From contig ML677374.1 of NCBI GenBank assembly GCA_007922305.1, forward strand, positions 9,176,094 through 9,240,093: a stretch of 64,000 nt of DNA, given 5' to 3'. A program made the position numbers and the translations under genes. The notes beneath the pieces were generated by a model that was not told the DNA's origin, ran no database searches, and was given only the letters and a program-made list of their open reading frames with translations. The DNA is from Dermatemys mawii. Lineage: Eukaryota; Chordata; Testudines; Dermatemydidae. Below, one piece after another: positions 45,661 through 56,894 of the stretch (position 1 is the first letter of the stretch; each line of letters begins with the position of its first letter).

Positions 45661-47559
45661 GGATGCATCACTGGACATGAAAATAGGCCAGCAGCTTTAA
45701 TGCAGATTCCTTTAAAATTGTAAAGAAACCATCAGTTAATTATATTAAGAGCGAAGCAAGCTCACCAAGATCATGGCAAATCACAAATTATTATTTATTT
45801 ATAAGAGTGAATGCACTGGCATTTAACATACCATAGGGAAGTGACTCTTGAAGCCAAGTTGTTCTTTTTTAAAAAAAAATGTCTGCATGTGAATGAGACA
45901 AGATCAGTGCTAGTGCCATCTTTGTTTAACAAAACTATTTCTTAAAAAAAAATAAAATCTCCCCCTCCCCTCCCCAAAAGTCAACACAATAAAAACCAGA
46001 AACAGGAAAGTTTATGTGATGGAAAAAATCAGTAGGCCCTGGTGAAAATCCTGTATGTCTTTGGATAAGCAGCAGTCTGCAAACATTCTGCTCTTGTGGA
46101 TATAGTTAATTAGATCACATACTAGATATTAAGTGTGTACATTCACATTATTTGTTTTAATAAGCTGGACTTCCTCCTAATATTTGCTGAAGTGATATTA
46201 ATTTAGAGGAGAATGTACTGAAGTGTTTTACTAACAGATATTAAGCCCCTCATACATAGCGTACCTCATAACTCATTTTTTACTGCAAGCTGACTTTACA
46301 TGCAAAGTTTTCTTAAGAGATACTTGCCTTATGAAACTCCTCTTGGCCAATACTTTCTGTAATCCGCTGTCAGCCTCAGACGATGTTTAGTAGGAGTATC
46401 ACATTCCTAACAGACCAGATCCTCATCTGATGTAAATCAGCATCGCTCCAGGATCATCAATGAAGCTGTGCTGTTTCAACCAGCCTAAGGTCTGACCTCT
46501 TAGACATATAAATATTTTCTGTATTGCACCTTCTTAAATGAATGATCTCTGAGTAAGATGTTGCTAGGTCCCCGAGTTCTGACACATCTGGTATTTACTG
46601 TATAAGAAGGACGCTTGTGACAATAAAACTGAAGAAGCTTTGAACAGTAATGATACCAATAATATTTCAATAGAGGTAATTGGAAACAGAGAAATGGCAA
46701 ACAAGATGGGACATGGGAGAGTCAGGATTTGTCAGAGGTTTGGGTGGAGGTGGACGAAACTATAAGTGTGTTGAATGGAAAAGTTAAGCCCATAGACACT
46801 GCAGTATTGAAGCTCTAAATAGGTGAGGGTGAATTCTATAAGTGGCTGTCAGGAAAACAAAGAGGACTTCAAACAAACATTTATCTTCCCCTGCCCCCAC
46901 TGTTGTTCATATTAAAAATACTAGAAAAAACGTATTAAAAATATTGGACCAAATCCTTGTCCCTACCTCAGCCCCCCTGCATCATTGCAGCAGTAAAAAG
47001 CAGCAATAATACCTAATTAAACACCTAGTGGTACATTCCGCTGACAAGAGACATGAGTGGTATGGGCTTCCCATCCAGGCAACCTCCAGTGTGTGTGTGG
47101 CGGGGGGAAGTGTTCAAGGGACTGGTACATTGTCTGACCTGGGGCACAGCTGTGATCCATTAGCCATTAACCCTAAAATTGCTCTAAATTGCCACAAGTG
47201 TCCTAAGTGATCCCAAAACAGGGGAGTGTAAAAGTGGCATAAAGCCACTTTGCCCTGCCCACTTGGATCCATTTGCTAATGAATAATTTCAAATAAGGAA
47301 CGAATAAAAGAATTTCCACAGTTTGTGGACAGTTCATCAACAAAAATGGAAACAGTCCATTAAGCAATTCTTCCCGTTTTAAATTACTACTTTAGCTCCA
47401 GTCAACACTAGTCTTGGATTGTTAGTGCCAATGCTCCAGTAAACACAGCTACCGTTTGTGGCATTGTAATAGAACATTTCTTGCATACAAAAAGTTCAAG
47501 TTTGCCCACAGTTGCTTACTAAGGGAAATGCTTGAGCGAAGGGGAGAGATACTTACTTT
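45661..47559. other. Mostly unique AT-rich sequence
   Basis: No gene. Contains a worn palindrome at 46415-46480 (GATCCTCATCTGATGTAAATCAGC) related to the one at 41512. Confidence 0.4.
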
Positions 47560-47665
47560 ATCTTTTCTCCTTCTCTTTGTCTTGTTTAATTTAGACTGAG
47601 CTCTCTAGGGTAAGGATGTCACTCATTCAACAGGTGCTATCCCAACATAACTGGGCTCTAGTTTT
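47560..47665 (+). mobile_element. L2-type tail fragment
   Basis: TTGTCTTGTTTAATTTAGACTGAGCTCTCTAGGGTAAGG followed by CAGGTGCTATCCCAACATAACTGGGC resembles the tail shared by the SINEs and the L2-type LINE. Confidence 0.5.
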
Positions 47666-48046
47666 AACAGAAGTCTCCAGTAGCTCCTTCAGTATGAATA
47701 ATTATTAATTTATATAACCTGTAATATATGCACATACTAGAAGGCAAGATTCATTTGGCAGAATATAGGAGAGGCAATATAAAAACTGATATGCAATGGA
47801 AGTCAGTAAGTGCATTATCACATATCCCACAGGAGAGAGTGTATAGCACAATATAGTGCACCCTGGTAAAGAAAAGATTACTCAGATCCACTGAATGCAT
47901 GAAGCATGCCCTGAAATTATCCTGGACTTTATTCTCTCTCACTCTTTTAGAAAAACATTAAGAGGTTTGGCTTATCTTTGTTGTCTGAAGATCTGGTGAT
48001 GCTGCTTGTTTCATTTTCAGTGTTAATGAGGTACTTAGCCAGGCCC

Positions 48047-48232
48047 TTTGGCTATACCTCTACTGCTAGGAAGGAATAACTGGCAGTGATCTCATTAATA
48101 CAGTGTTGGGTTTCGCTGCATTGCCTGTCCAGATTATTGTTTGGCTATACCTCTACTGCTAGGAAGGAATAACTGGCAGTGATCTTATTAATACAGTGTT
48201 GGGTTTCGCTGCATTGCCTGTCCAGATTATTG
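48047..48232. repeat. 93-bp tandem duplication
   Basis: Two adjacent copies (48047-48139 and 48140-48232) differ by one base as read (GATCTCATTA versus GATCTTATTA). The unit starts TTTGGCTATACC and ends CCAGATTATTG. The unit is not recognised as a transposon. Confidence 0.95.
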
Positions 48233-48383
48233 TTTTTTATCTTGTACTTTAATGTGCAATGCTCCACATCTACAGTGTGCAATCTCCCCCTATTAATGCG
48301 CTCAGAGAGAATGCAGTGCGGTCAGTAGATACACTTCCATTGACTTCACTGGGTTTTGAATTAGACCCAGTACAGGCTGGACC

Positions 48384-48575
48384 CCAGGTCCTTTAAATTG
48401 CTGCCAGAACCCCACTGCTGGGGCCTCAAGACAGCCGCGGCAGCTGGGACCCCCTGGGGCTCCGGCGGCAATTTAAAGGGCCTGGGGCTCTAAAGGCCTC
48501 ACCTCTTCCAATTGAGGCCCTGCCCCCTGCTCAGGACTCCAGCGTACCAGTAAGTCCTTTAAGTTACTTTCACCC
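48384..48575. mobile_element. GC-rich inverted repeat element
   Basis: Arms of about 30 nt at 48384-48413 and 48456-48485 pair around a 42-nt GC-rich loop; both contain TTTAAATTGC / GCAATTTAAA. The sequence continues as GGCCTCACCTCTTCC...TTGAGGCCCTGCCCCCTGC to AAGTCCTTTAAGTTACTTTC. I recall a similar turtle repeat, but its class is unclear. Confidence 0.55.
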
Positions 48576-48699
48576 CTGGTTATGCAATCAGAAAATTAGA
48601 TCCTATGTATCAATGTGATTGTTTATACGGCCCTTCACTGCTAAAATATCTGATCACTACACAATCACCACTGAATTTTGTCGTCATTACATTGTTGTG

Positions 48700-49020
48700 A
48701 GGGAGGAAAGCATCATTGTTCCAATTTTAAAGACTGGGAAACTGAAGCTCAGAGAGCCTTGAGAGGGCTCACTTCCTATTTAGGCAACAAAGTAAGCTGC
48801 CAGATTTTTAGAAGGCTTCAGTATATCAGGTGCGTGTTGGGGTGCAAACCTCTTGAAAATCTGGCCCTAATTAGGGACATAGAGGGGAGCTGAGCTCTTC
48901 TGAAGAAACTGGCCTTATATGACTTCTCAATCATAACACAGTGTATGGAGTCAGGAATTGAAAGCAGATCTTCCGAGTTGTAGTCCACTGCCTAGATCAC
49001 AAGGCTGTCCTCCCTCTCCA
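48700..49020 (-). mobile_element. MIR-like SINE with palindrome insertion
   Basis: The complement core AAAGACTGGGAAACTGAAGCTCAGAGAG lies at 48728-48755, and the head complement CAGGAATTGAAAGCAGATCTTCCGAGTTGTAGTCCACTGCC at 48953-48993. In between, 48796-48872 holds a small inverted repeat (GCCAGATTTTTAGAAGG ... CTTGAAAATCTGGCC). Confidence 0.6.
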
Positions 49021-49747
49021 GTAGTGCCAGCTTCATTATAGAGTATTAGACTTCCAGTAATTTTCCCCCAGTTCTTTATCAAAACCGATTCCCTTCTTTT
49101 AAAGTCCACAGCTGGCTGCAGATCTTGCCAAAATCAGTTGTTCCCTTAATCTGTAAAGCACCCTTAGACTTCTCATTACAACATTAAATTAAAGTTTAGT
49201 AGAAGATGCACAAAGCAGAATAAAACTTTCAATTAAAATACCAACATTGTTTCTGTGAAAAAAAAAACCTGGAGGGAGCTCGTAGGCTTCTTTGCATTAA
49301 AAGTGCTTAAGATTTAATTTCACTACGACATCTACTTGGCATTACCGGTCTAATTGATCAAATTTTGTCTGTCTGTTATTTAAACTTTCACTGCAACTTA
49401 GATTAATGGAAGGTGTCATCCTCCTGGGCAGAACAAATATTTCCATTGTTCATCTCAGGTATGGAATAGTAATGCCCTAGTAACAGCTCTTGCATTCAAT
49501 CTGTGAACATGAAGTCGTGAAGTTAATCATACACAATGCTGTGATTCTATAACTGGTTGAATGAAATTCTCTCTCTCTGCATTATTTAACCCACCAAAAA
49601 ATAACCAAACCAAAAACAAAACAGAAAAACCCTCCCAACCACACAAAACTAACACCCTACATTAAATGACAATGGAAGTGAAGAGCTTCATAATTACCCC
49701 TGTATAATTTCCAGGGCTGACTTGCTTGGTACAGAATTACAAATACC
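49021..49747. other. No recognised feature
   Basis: AT-rich unique sequence, no gene. Confidence 0.4.
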
Positions 49748-49755
49748 AATCAACC

Positions 49756-49962
49756 CGGGGCCGGTGCAGGCACTAAGCGACATAGGTGGTCACCTAGGGT
49801 GGCACCGTTTTTTGAGGGCAGCATTTCGGCAGCAGCTCTCATGGCCACTGCATGCTTCTGTATATCTTTGCCGAAATGCCGCCGAAGCGGACAGGGGCGC
49901 TGCGAGCTGCTGCTGAAATGCCAACACTGCCTAGGGCACCAAAAAAGCTTATGCCGGCCCTG
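49756..49962. mobile_element. hAT-type MITE, 207 bp (family B)
   Basis: Ends CGGGGCCGGTG and (reverse complement of the right end) CAGGGCCGGCA. An exact 8-bp target duplication AATCAACC lies at 49748-49755 and 49963-49970. Interior holds GGCACC / GGTGCC and GGCAGCATTTCGGC, GAAATGCCGCCG mirrored motifs. Open frames across it are by-products of its GC content. Confidence 0.92.
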
Positions 49963-50108
49963 AATCAACCCTTTCTATGTATGACCTGCAGAAGAATTAC
50001 ATCTAATTATGCCATCAGGCTCTTTTCTGAAAGCCCCAGATCCTGTGTTTGTGTGAGAATCTCAAGATTTTTTAAAATTGAAAAAAAAATTTTGTCTTTG
50101 TTGTAGAC

Positions 50109-50318
50109 CAGGGGTCTCCAAACTTTATGAGACGAGGGCCATATTCGATTTTTGAAGGGGCTTCGTGGGCCAAAGCGACTGTGAAAAGATTCAATATATG
50201 CAAATATATGCAAAATCCCCCCCTTTGCTCCTCCGGCTGGTGCTGCTCAGCTGGAGGGCTGGACAAATCGAAGTCGCAGGCCAGATCTGGCTCCTGGGCC
50301 ATAGTTTGGAGACCTCTG
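50109..50318. mobile_element. hAT-type MITE, 210 bp (family C)
   Basis: Begins CAGGGGTCTCCAAACTTTA and ends ATAGTTTGGAGACCTCTG, an inverted pair. The flanks TTGTAGAC (50101-50108) and TTGTAGAG (50319-50326) match at 7 of 8 positions. The CAGGGGTCTCCAAACT start recalls Charlie-like hAT elements of amniotes. Confidence 0.88.
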
Positions 50319-50587
50319 TTGTAGAGGAAAGCTGCAACCCTAAAACCCTAAAAAAAGGCAGCAAAGAAAAGGAAGCCCAATATTTACTATTATTTTGTCT
50401 TAAATCATGAGATTTTGCAATCTTATTTTCTGTGGTCCTGAGCCTGACTCAGGATTTTGGAATACTTGGGCAATACAGTATCACATAAGATCACACACAT
50501 ACTTTCTGGAGGTGAGGAGACATGGAAACATCCTGTTTCTACCCAGCACTTTCCCTACAAATATAATAGCTCAGTAGAAGAGATGAG

Positions 50588-50745
50588 GCCAGATTTATAG
50601 AGGTATTTAGGTTCTCAACAGGTTTCAAAAAAGCACTTGAGTAGCCAAGTGCCAAACCTGCTTAAGTACCTAACCTGCTTAGGCACTTCTGAAAATCCTA
50701 CTAGGTACCTGTACACATCTTTACATGCCTAAATACCTTTGGAAG
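50588..50745. repeat. Palindromic MITE, eroded
   Basis: GGCCAGATTTATAGAGGTATTTAGG pairs with CCTAAATACCTTTGGAAGTCC. Central part is rearranged, with repeated CCTGCTTAGG-like pieces. Same family as 9259-9351. Confidence 0.6.
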
Positions 50746-51575
50746 TCCGACACTAGGTGGCTAAGAATGTCATGGCCAGGCACAAGAATCAAATTTCTGG
50801 CTCCATGAATGTAGGAGTATCTCCATAGTCAGGAGTCTCTCATGCGTGAGAGAACTTAAAATTCTCAAATGCATATTCTCAGGATTTCTTCTGAAACTTA
50901 GAAAACAGCTTCATATAAATTAATCCTCCTCCACATTGATGCCATTTTCACGGTGGTATGTCCCCAAGACATTTTACTCTTAATCTAATGACAGCTATTA
51001 CAGATTTCTAAAACATTCACTTGATTCCTCAGGGTGCAGTCCTGGCTTTTATAAGATACTTACAGATAGACCCAACAACAATTAACAAGTCAGTCCTGAG
51101 AAATGCTCAGTTAAAGAAACATTACTGTGCTGCAGTTACACGAAAATTAGTGTTTTTTCATATTTTTTTTTAAGGGTAAAAATCCGACAATGCTAACTCA
51201 GAAGGAAAAAAAAAAAACACCAAAACAACTTTCATTTACTAAAAGGACTAAGTAAGGAATGCAAGATCTTAGAACTTTATTACTATGCACTTCTCATTTT
51301 CTAAGTCTTTGCAATTTTATTAGAACATCATTTACCAGAAGTCTACATATTTAGAACCCCCTGTAAGGAAAATAACTTCTCTTTTCAGCTTCAGTGTGAG
51401 TGGAGTAAACCATGGCCAGTGTCTCTATGATCCTCAGCGTTCTTAGAATTTGTTATTGTACTTTCTGCTGCAACAACAAATAAAGGGATCTCTGTATTTC
51501 TGATTACACTGTAACAATCTTGTTCAATGGAGTAAGTGACTCCGCACAAACCCAAGGAACACAATCTGGCCTTAA

Positions 51576-51855
51576 GGGTACATCTATACTTGGATCAGTG
51601 GGTAGTGTTCGATGTATCAGGGATTGATTTATCACGTCTCATCTAGATGTGATAAATCAGTCCCCGAATCGACGCCTGTACTCCACCTCGGCAGGAGGAG
51701 TACGCAGAGTTGACAGGGGAGCCACTGTAGTCGACTCGCCGCTGTGAGGATGGCCTGGTAACTCAAACTAAGATACTTCGACTTCAGCTACTTTATTTGT
51801 GTAGCTGAAGTTGCATATCTTACTTCGAACCTCACCCCCAGGTGTAGCCCAGGCC
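51576..51855. mobile_element. Harbinger-like MITE, second copy of the 19.4-kb family
   Basis: Starts GGGTACATCTATACTTGG and ends CCAGGTGTAGCCCAGGCC, with TAA on both sides (51573-51575 and 51856-51858). Interior contains AGATACTTCGACTTCAGCTAC mirrored by GTAGCTGAAGTTGCATATC, plus GATTTATCACGTCTCATCTAGATGTGATAAATC. The same layout, reversed, is seen at 19421-19719. Confidence 0.75.
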
Positions 51856-51858
51856 TAA

Positions 51859-54464
51859 CTTTGCAATAATTAACTGTAAAGTAAGCAGAGAGGATACGGA
51901 GGTCTTTCATCAGGATGTCGCAAGGGGATCAGCACATCTCTATCAAGTTGTTATTGTGCATGAGAGGGAAAAAGTCACATGAGACTGTTCTCTGATGTGT
52001 GCTTCTTCAGCAAATTCACAGTTTGCTGGAATCAGACCCACTGTGTCACACCACATACAGGGCAGCTAACGAGGAAAAAAATTTAGGAAGCAATATCTAG
52101 TTTGTATTCCTTCAGTGGAACTTTGTTGATGCAGTGCTAAATTAAGTCCCATTAATTCACTGTGAAAACAAGCCTTAGAGAATAGTATGGAATTTACAGT
52201 TTCTTCTCTCGGATTAATGTTGCATGGTAGCACTTTATTTTAAGACTAATTAATGCTAACTCAACAGCGGAAAGTCTGATGCATTTGAAATGCATCAACA
52301 GTGGAGGGCTGCTATTGTACTTGCTGTGATTCATGTTAAAAACCAGCTGAATATTTTCATAGCTGTGATTCAGCTTGACATCTTCCCAGGCCTGTACTAT
52401 ATGTATTGTGAATGGACCTTTTTTTTTTTTTTTTTTTCCTCCTTTAAAGGTCTTCGAAATGGGAGAAAGAGAAATGGTGGTGGCAGAATCTGGCCCTTTT
52501 ACTCTTGCTGAGCAGTGCTTTACTCTGAGTAGTCATACTGAAATCAAATGAGTAGTTAATTATATTGAGAATACTCAGAGTAAGAATCACAGATTCTAGG
52601 TGTATTGCTTAGAAATACTCAATAAACCACAGCCAGGTAAGTGGGGAACTTCTGCTGTGTGTTGGGGGTGTGTGGGGGAGTTATCTTGATATAAATGAGT
52701 ATAGGTGAATGAATAATACCAAATAGATTGACACATATGAACCCCAGTATTGCAAGGGTGGGGAATCTGTTTGGGTAGGCCATTATGGCTGCAGAATCCT
52801 GCTGATGTCAGATTGCAGGATCAGAGTACTGATCTCGTTATCTGTAAATTGCCTGTGAATAGCTTACCACTAGTCCCTGAAAACAAATTAAAAACTCAAT
52901 TTAGGGAAAGATTAAAAACCACCTCCCCTAAAAGAATACACCAAGAGATTTTAGGAAAACATTTCATTTAGGGCTAAAGTAGCCTTCCACACACTTTCTG
53001 AATTTTACAGCTGTCCAGGCAAGTAGGGTTAGATTTTTTGCTACCTAACATGTATTCTAGTTTCTTAGGTGATGTGGTAAAAGACATCGCAGTCAGGAAT
53101 GGAGATAACCATTTGTTTCCCAGCTGGTAGTACAGGCTACAAGACAATAAGCAGAGTGGTAAGTCTTCACCTTGGCTAGACCCGCATGGACAACGATTAT
53201 TATGGACCTTTGTTCAAAGGACTGCTGTGTTTGGATGCAAAGAAACAAAAGCAGAGTTTTAGGATTACAGGCTGTACTTGTATTCACCACAGAGAAGTTA
53301 TCTGAACAATGTTCCTGACAACTCTCTGTTTGATCTGTGGAAGCTGAAACATATGGAAACTTAATTCTTTAGCTAGCTGAGACCTGGCTCCAGGTTGGGG
53401 GTTTTGTACAAAATCTGCATGGAAGATTTATCCAAGTGAGCGGCACATGCTGTCCTCATTAAATATCAGCGTGGCTGGAAATGAAAAAGATTAATATCTG
53501 CTGCAGGAGGCTGTCAGGGATCAATATGTTCCAACATATGTTTTAATGCTTTTTGGGTTCCCACATGTCTCTTCTGGGACTTCTTTATTTCTCTCTTTCC
53601 CCCTCAACCCTCTGCCCAAGGTTATGAAGCCAACTGTTTCCTAGGCCTACATATATATGCTTGGAAGCAATGCACTGATTTTCATAATGAATATTCTATA
53701 GAGAAGAGTAAGAAGCTGTGCTTCTTATTCAAATAGTCCATGATAAGATTATGTTATGCATAAAGCCTAAACTGATCCTACTGTGTGCTACTGTATTTAA
53801 GCTCTAAGCACACATTTGGATAGATTATTTTTCTAAGGAGGTGGCTAACCACAATTTCATTGTCAGTGATTTACTATGGATTTTGCTTCATTTCCAGTGA
53901 TTGTTTTCTTAAGTCTATGGTGTAATGGCCCATATTGAAATTGATGGGCTAATGGATTTTTGTTGTTGTTGTGGCACAAGGGGGAAAAAAAAAAAAAATC
54001 ACCCACTCATGTACTGTAGGTGAAAATGTGAGGGCCCCAGAAGCCATCTTCTGGAGAAAAGAAAAACAAGACAGAAGTGTGTGATGGAAAACAGATAAAA
54101 ATCAGAAGGTATGCAAGAGGAGTGAATGGTCTGGCTTTAGAAACAGATTCACAGGCTGCTCAGCAATTTGTCTTTTGAGGCATCAGGCATGCATGCTTGC
54201 TAACTAATCCGATTTTCCATCAAATCAATTAACACAGAGCTCAAAAGGGCCACTTTAAGTCAGTACATGGCAGATGAAATATACAACACATCCACTGCAG
54301 AATACAGGACTCAGACAATGAAAGATATGCCTCCAGTTACACGTCAAACTAGGTGAGGAATTTAGAACTTTAAAATGATGGCAGATGTAGGACAGGTATA
54401 TTACTTGAAGAGGGCTTAGAAACAAGGAAGGATTTTTTTTTTTTAAAAAAAAATGAAAACAGAG
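51859..54464. other. No gene; one worn palindrome
   Basis: Mostly unique AT-rich sequence. A worn palindrome lies at 52486-52600 (AGAATCTGGCCCTTTTACTC ... AGAGTAAGAATCACAGATTCT). Confidence 0.4.
52419..52437. repeat. Poly-T run of 19
   Basis: Uninterrupted T-run. No adjacent element was found for which it would be a poly-A tail. Confidence 0.95.
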
Positions 54465-54728
54465 GCACGATCTAATGGTCTGAGCTCTGGACTGGAACTA
54501 GGAATTCCTGAGTACTAATTCCAGCTCTCAAACCATGATTTCATTCGTTGACTGCCCTAGTTTTCTCCATTGGATAAAATTAATATTTTCTCCCCAACCA
54601 CACAGGGATGCATGGAAGATCCATCGATTAATTGAGGTTTTCATATTGTTCCTTTGTGCTGCCCATCTGCTATAGTCACCTGTTTATTCTTCAGGAATCA
54701 GAGGGGTAGCCGTGTTAGTCTGGAATTG

Positions 54729-55120
54729 CAGAAGTGACAAAGAGTCCTGTGGCACCTTAAAGACTAACTAAAATTTTTTTAGAGCATAAGCTTTTGTGGG
54801 CTAATACCCACTTCGTCGGATGCATGCAGTGGAAGTATCCAGGGGCAGGTATAAATAGGTAGGCAAGAACCAGGTGGGAGATAACAAGGTTAGTCCAATC
54901 AGGCTGAACCAGCTTGTTATCTCTAATCAGGGAGGGTGAGGTGTTCCTCTAGCAGTTGAACTGGAGGTGTGAATAGCGAGAGAAGAGAAGCTGCTTTTGT
55001 AGTTAGCTAGCCATTCAAAATCTCTATTCAGTCCCAAATTGATTGTGTCAAATTTGCAAATGAATTGCAGCTCTGCAGTCTCTCTTTGCAGTCTGGACTT
55101 GAGGTTTTTTTGCTGCAAAA
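54729..55120. repeat. Left arm of Penelope fold-back
   Basis: Inverted partner of 55536-55927. It carries the natural 3' end of the element relative to the minus-strand coding frame, including the last codons (…FEWLANYKSSF…) that stop at 54927 and the non-coding terminal part with ACCCACTTCGTCGGATGCAT. Confidence 0.92.
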
Positions 55121-55523
55121 TGCTGACCTTTAAATCTTCTATGGTGTGTCCGGTGAGGTTGAAGTGCTCTCCTACAGGTTTTTGAATATTGCCATTCCTG
55201 ATATCTGATTTGTGTCCATTTATCCTTTTTCATAGGGACTGTCCAGTTTGGCCGATGTACATAGCAGAGGGACATTGCTGGCACATAATGGCGTATATTA
55301 CATTGGTCGATGTGCAGGTGAGTGAACCAGTGATGGTGTGGCTGATCTGGTTTGGTCCTGTGATGGTGTTGCTGGTGTAGATGTGTGGGCAGAGTTGGCA
55401 TCGAGATTTATTGCATGGATTGGTTCCTGAGTTAGTGTTATTATGGCGCGGTGTGCTGTTGCTGGTGAGAATATGCTTGAGGTTGGCAGGTTGTCTGTAG
55501 GCCAGGACTGGCCTGCCTCCCAA
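54927..55523 (-). pseudogene. Penelope GIY-YIG endonuclease remnant
   Basis: Minus-strand frame from 55523. An upstream segment has RPVLAYRQPANLK and then CNKSRCQLCPH, a cysteine cluster typical of Penelope proteins before the nuclease. NVIYAIMC at about 55304 and YIGQTG at about 55259 form the GIY-YIG core. A TGA at 55230-55232 interrupts the frame. The same frame then continues open to the stop at 54927, with KPVGEHFN-type residues and RDFEWLANY near the end. The N-terminal reverse transcriptase is missing. The nuclease nicks target DNA to prime reverse transcription. The copy is dead because of the truncation and stop, but decay is slight. Confidence 0.85.
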
Positions 55524-55535
55524 GGCCTGTGAAAG

Positions 55536-55927
55536 TTTTGCAGCAAAAAAACCTCAAGTCCAGACTGCAAAGAGAGACTGCAGAGCTGCAATTCATTTGC
55601 AAATTTGACACAATCAGTTTGGGACTGAATAGAGATTTTGAATGGCTAGCTAACTACAAAAGCAGCTTCTCTTCTCTCACTATTCACACCTCCAGTTCAA
55701 CTGCTAGAGGAACACCTCACCCTCCCTGATTAGAGATAACAAGCTGGTTCAGCCTGATTGGACTAACCTTGTTATCTCCCACCTGGTTCTTGCCTACCTA
55801 TTTATACCTGCCCCTGGATACTTCCACTGCATGCATCCGACGAAGTGGGTATTAGCCCACAAAAGCTTATGCTCTAAAAAAATTTTAGTTAGTCTTTAAG
55901 GTGCCACAGGACTCTTTGTCACTTCTG
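55536..55927. repeat. Right arm of Penelope fold-back
   Basis: Reverse complement of the left arm, so the C-terminal coding piece is repeated on the plus strand up to the stop ending at 55729. Differences seen include the bases giving FDTIS versus FDTIN and SLTIH versus SLAIH. Confidence 0.92.
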
Positions 55928-56060
55928 TTTATTCTTGTTTTATACTGTAAGCTTTTGGAGCTTTTCTGTTTGTACAGCACCTAGCAGAGTGGGGTCCCAA
56001 TCTAGGACAGGGGCTCCAAAGTGCTAACACAATACAGATTATATTGATAATTGATCCAGA

Positions 56061-56894
56061 GATGAGAATTGCTATTTACTTCCATAGAGCCTTCCCTCCA
56101 AACATTACAACAATACAGTAGCACATAGCCACTCCCATCCCAGATTGCAATGCTATACATCTAGAGTAAGGAACAGTCTCTGGCCAAAACCACTTAGCAT
56201 CTAAATAGACAAGACAGTGAAAAGGTGGGAGGAAGGAAACTTTATAATCCCCATTTCACATGTTGGGAACTGAGACTTACACATTTTAGCAGAGCATGGA
56301 ACTAAAGCCCAGTATGGTATTTTTGATGGCAGTTTCTCTCCTCTGACTGAAAGTTTGCCCACTTGGGGATCAGTAAAGATGCTATAGCTAAACCAGTTGA
56401 GGGATGTTAGACCAAGTATCACAACTATATTCCAACCCTGGGTGGGTACAGCAGTGCTAGGAATAAGCTTATCCCTTCTTTTATCACAAAAGATGGTGAC
56501 AACAGGATTTAACAGACTTTCATGCCAAACTTCAACAAAGGGCCACAAACAAACATGCCAATGAGCGAGGAAGCCCACTGCATAGGTGGGCCATTACAAG
56601 CACAACAAACATGCTAAGTCCACAAACAAGAGGCAACACAGGTGGCTCACTGCAGCTAAACTAAATGGCTATGGGACAAAAAAAAAATCAGCAAGTGAGA
56701 GCCTTTCAAAGCAGAATTTGAACAGCCCAGTTGTGGCTCTTGAAAAGGAGTTGTTCCTTGTGACTGGAATATAGTTCTCTTCTCCTTGCTATCAGTTACT
56801 AACATATGTTAATATATACCCCTTATGACTACGAGTGAAAGCTTAGTTATGTGGCCTTCCTAGAACACATCTTTGTAAATAAATCAGCAAGGTG
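56061..56894. other. No recognised feature
   Basis: Unique-looking sequence; a minus-strand frame near 56.2-56.6 kb has no domain. Confidence 0.4.

Larger units (their letters stand above)
54692..55925 (-). mobile_element. Penelope-like retroelement insertion with inverted arms
   Basis: Penelope-like elements encode a reverse transcriptase followed by a GIY-YIG endonuclease. Here only the endonuclease end remains, on the minus strand. Arms at 54729-55120 and 55536-55927 are both 392 bp and inverted, with about two differences seen by eye. A 415-bp loop separates them. TGTTTATTCTT occurs at 54681-54691 and again at 55926-55936, so the whole fold-back unit is one insertion with a target duplication of about 11 bp (the exact cut is blurred by 1-2 bases of microhomology). 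A 37-bp extension at 54692-54728 exists only on the left. Inverted extra copies at the 5' end are a known habit of Penelope insertions. Confidence 0.88.
54465..56060 (+). mobile_element. MIR-like SINE with L2-type tail, split by Penelope element
   Basis: Head and core lie at 54465-54600 (ATCTAATGGTCTGAGCTCTGGACTGGAACTAGG; CCTAGTTTTCTCCATTGGATAAAA). The tail begins at about 54645 (CCTTTGTGCTGCCCATCTGCTATAGTCACC), is cut at 54691 and resumes at 55926 with TTTTATACTGTAAGCTTTTGG and GTACAGCACCTAGCAGAGTGGGGTCCC. The Penelope-like element fills 54692-55925. Confidence 0.65.

Noticed and set aside
48047..48232. CRISPR-like or satellite array
   Set aside because: Only two directly abutting copies without spacers; simple tandem duplication.
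49722..50410. Cluster of overlapping small frames
   Set aside because: They coincide with two hAT MITEs whose GC content and inverted repeats keep several frames open.
54692..55925. Two separate Penelope fragments in opposite orientation
   Set aside because: The arms are exactly equal in length and the single target duplication surrounds the whole unit, which favours one insertion.
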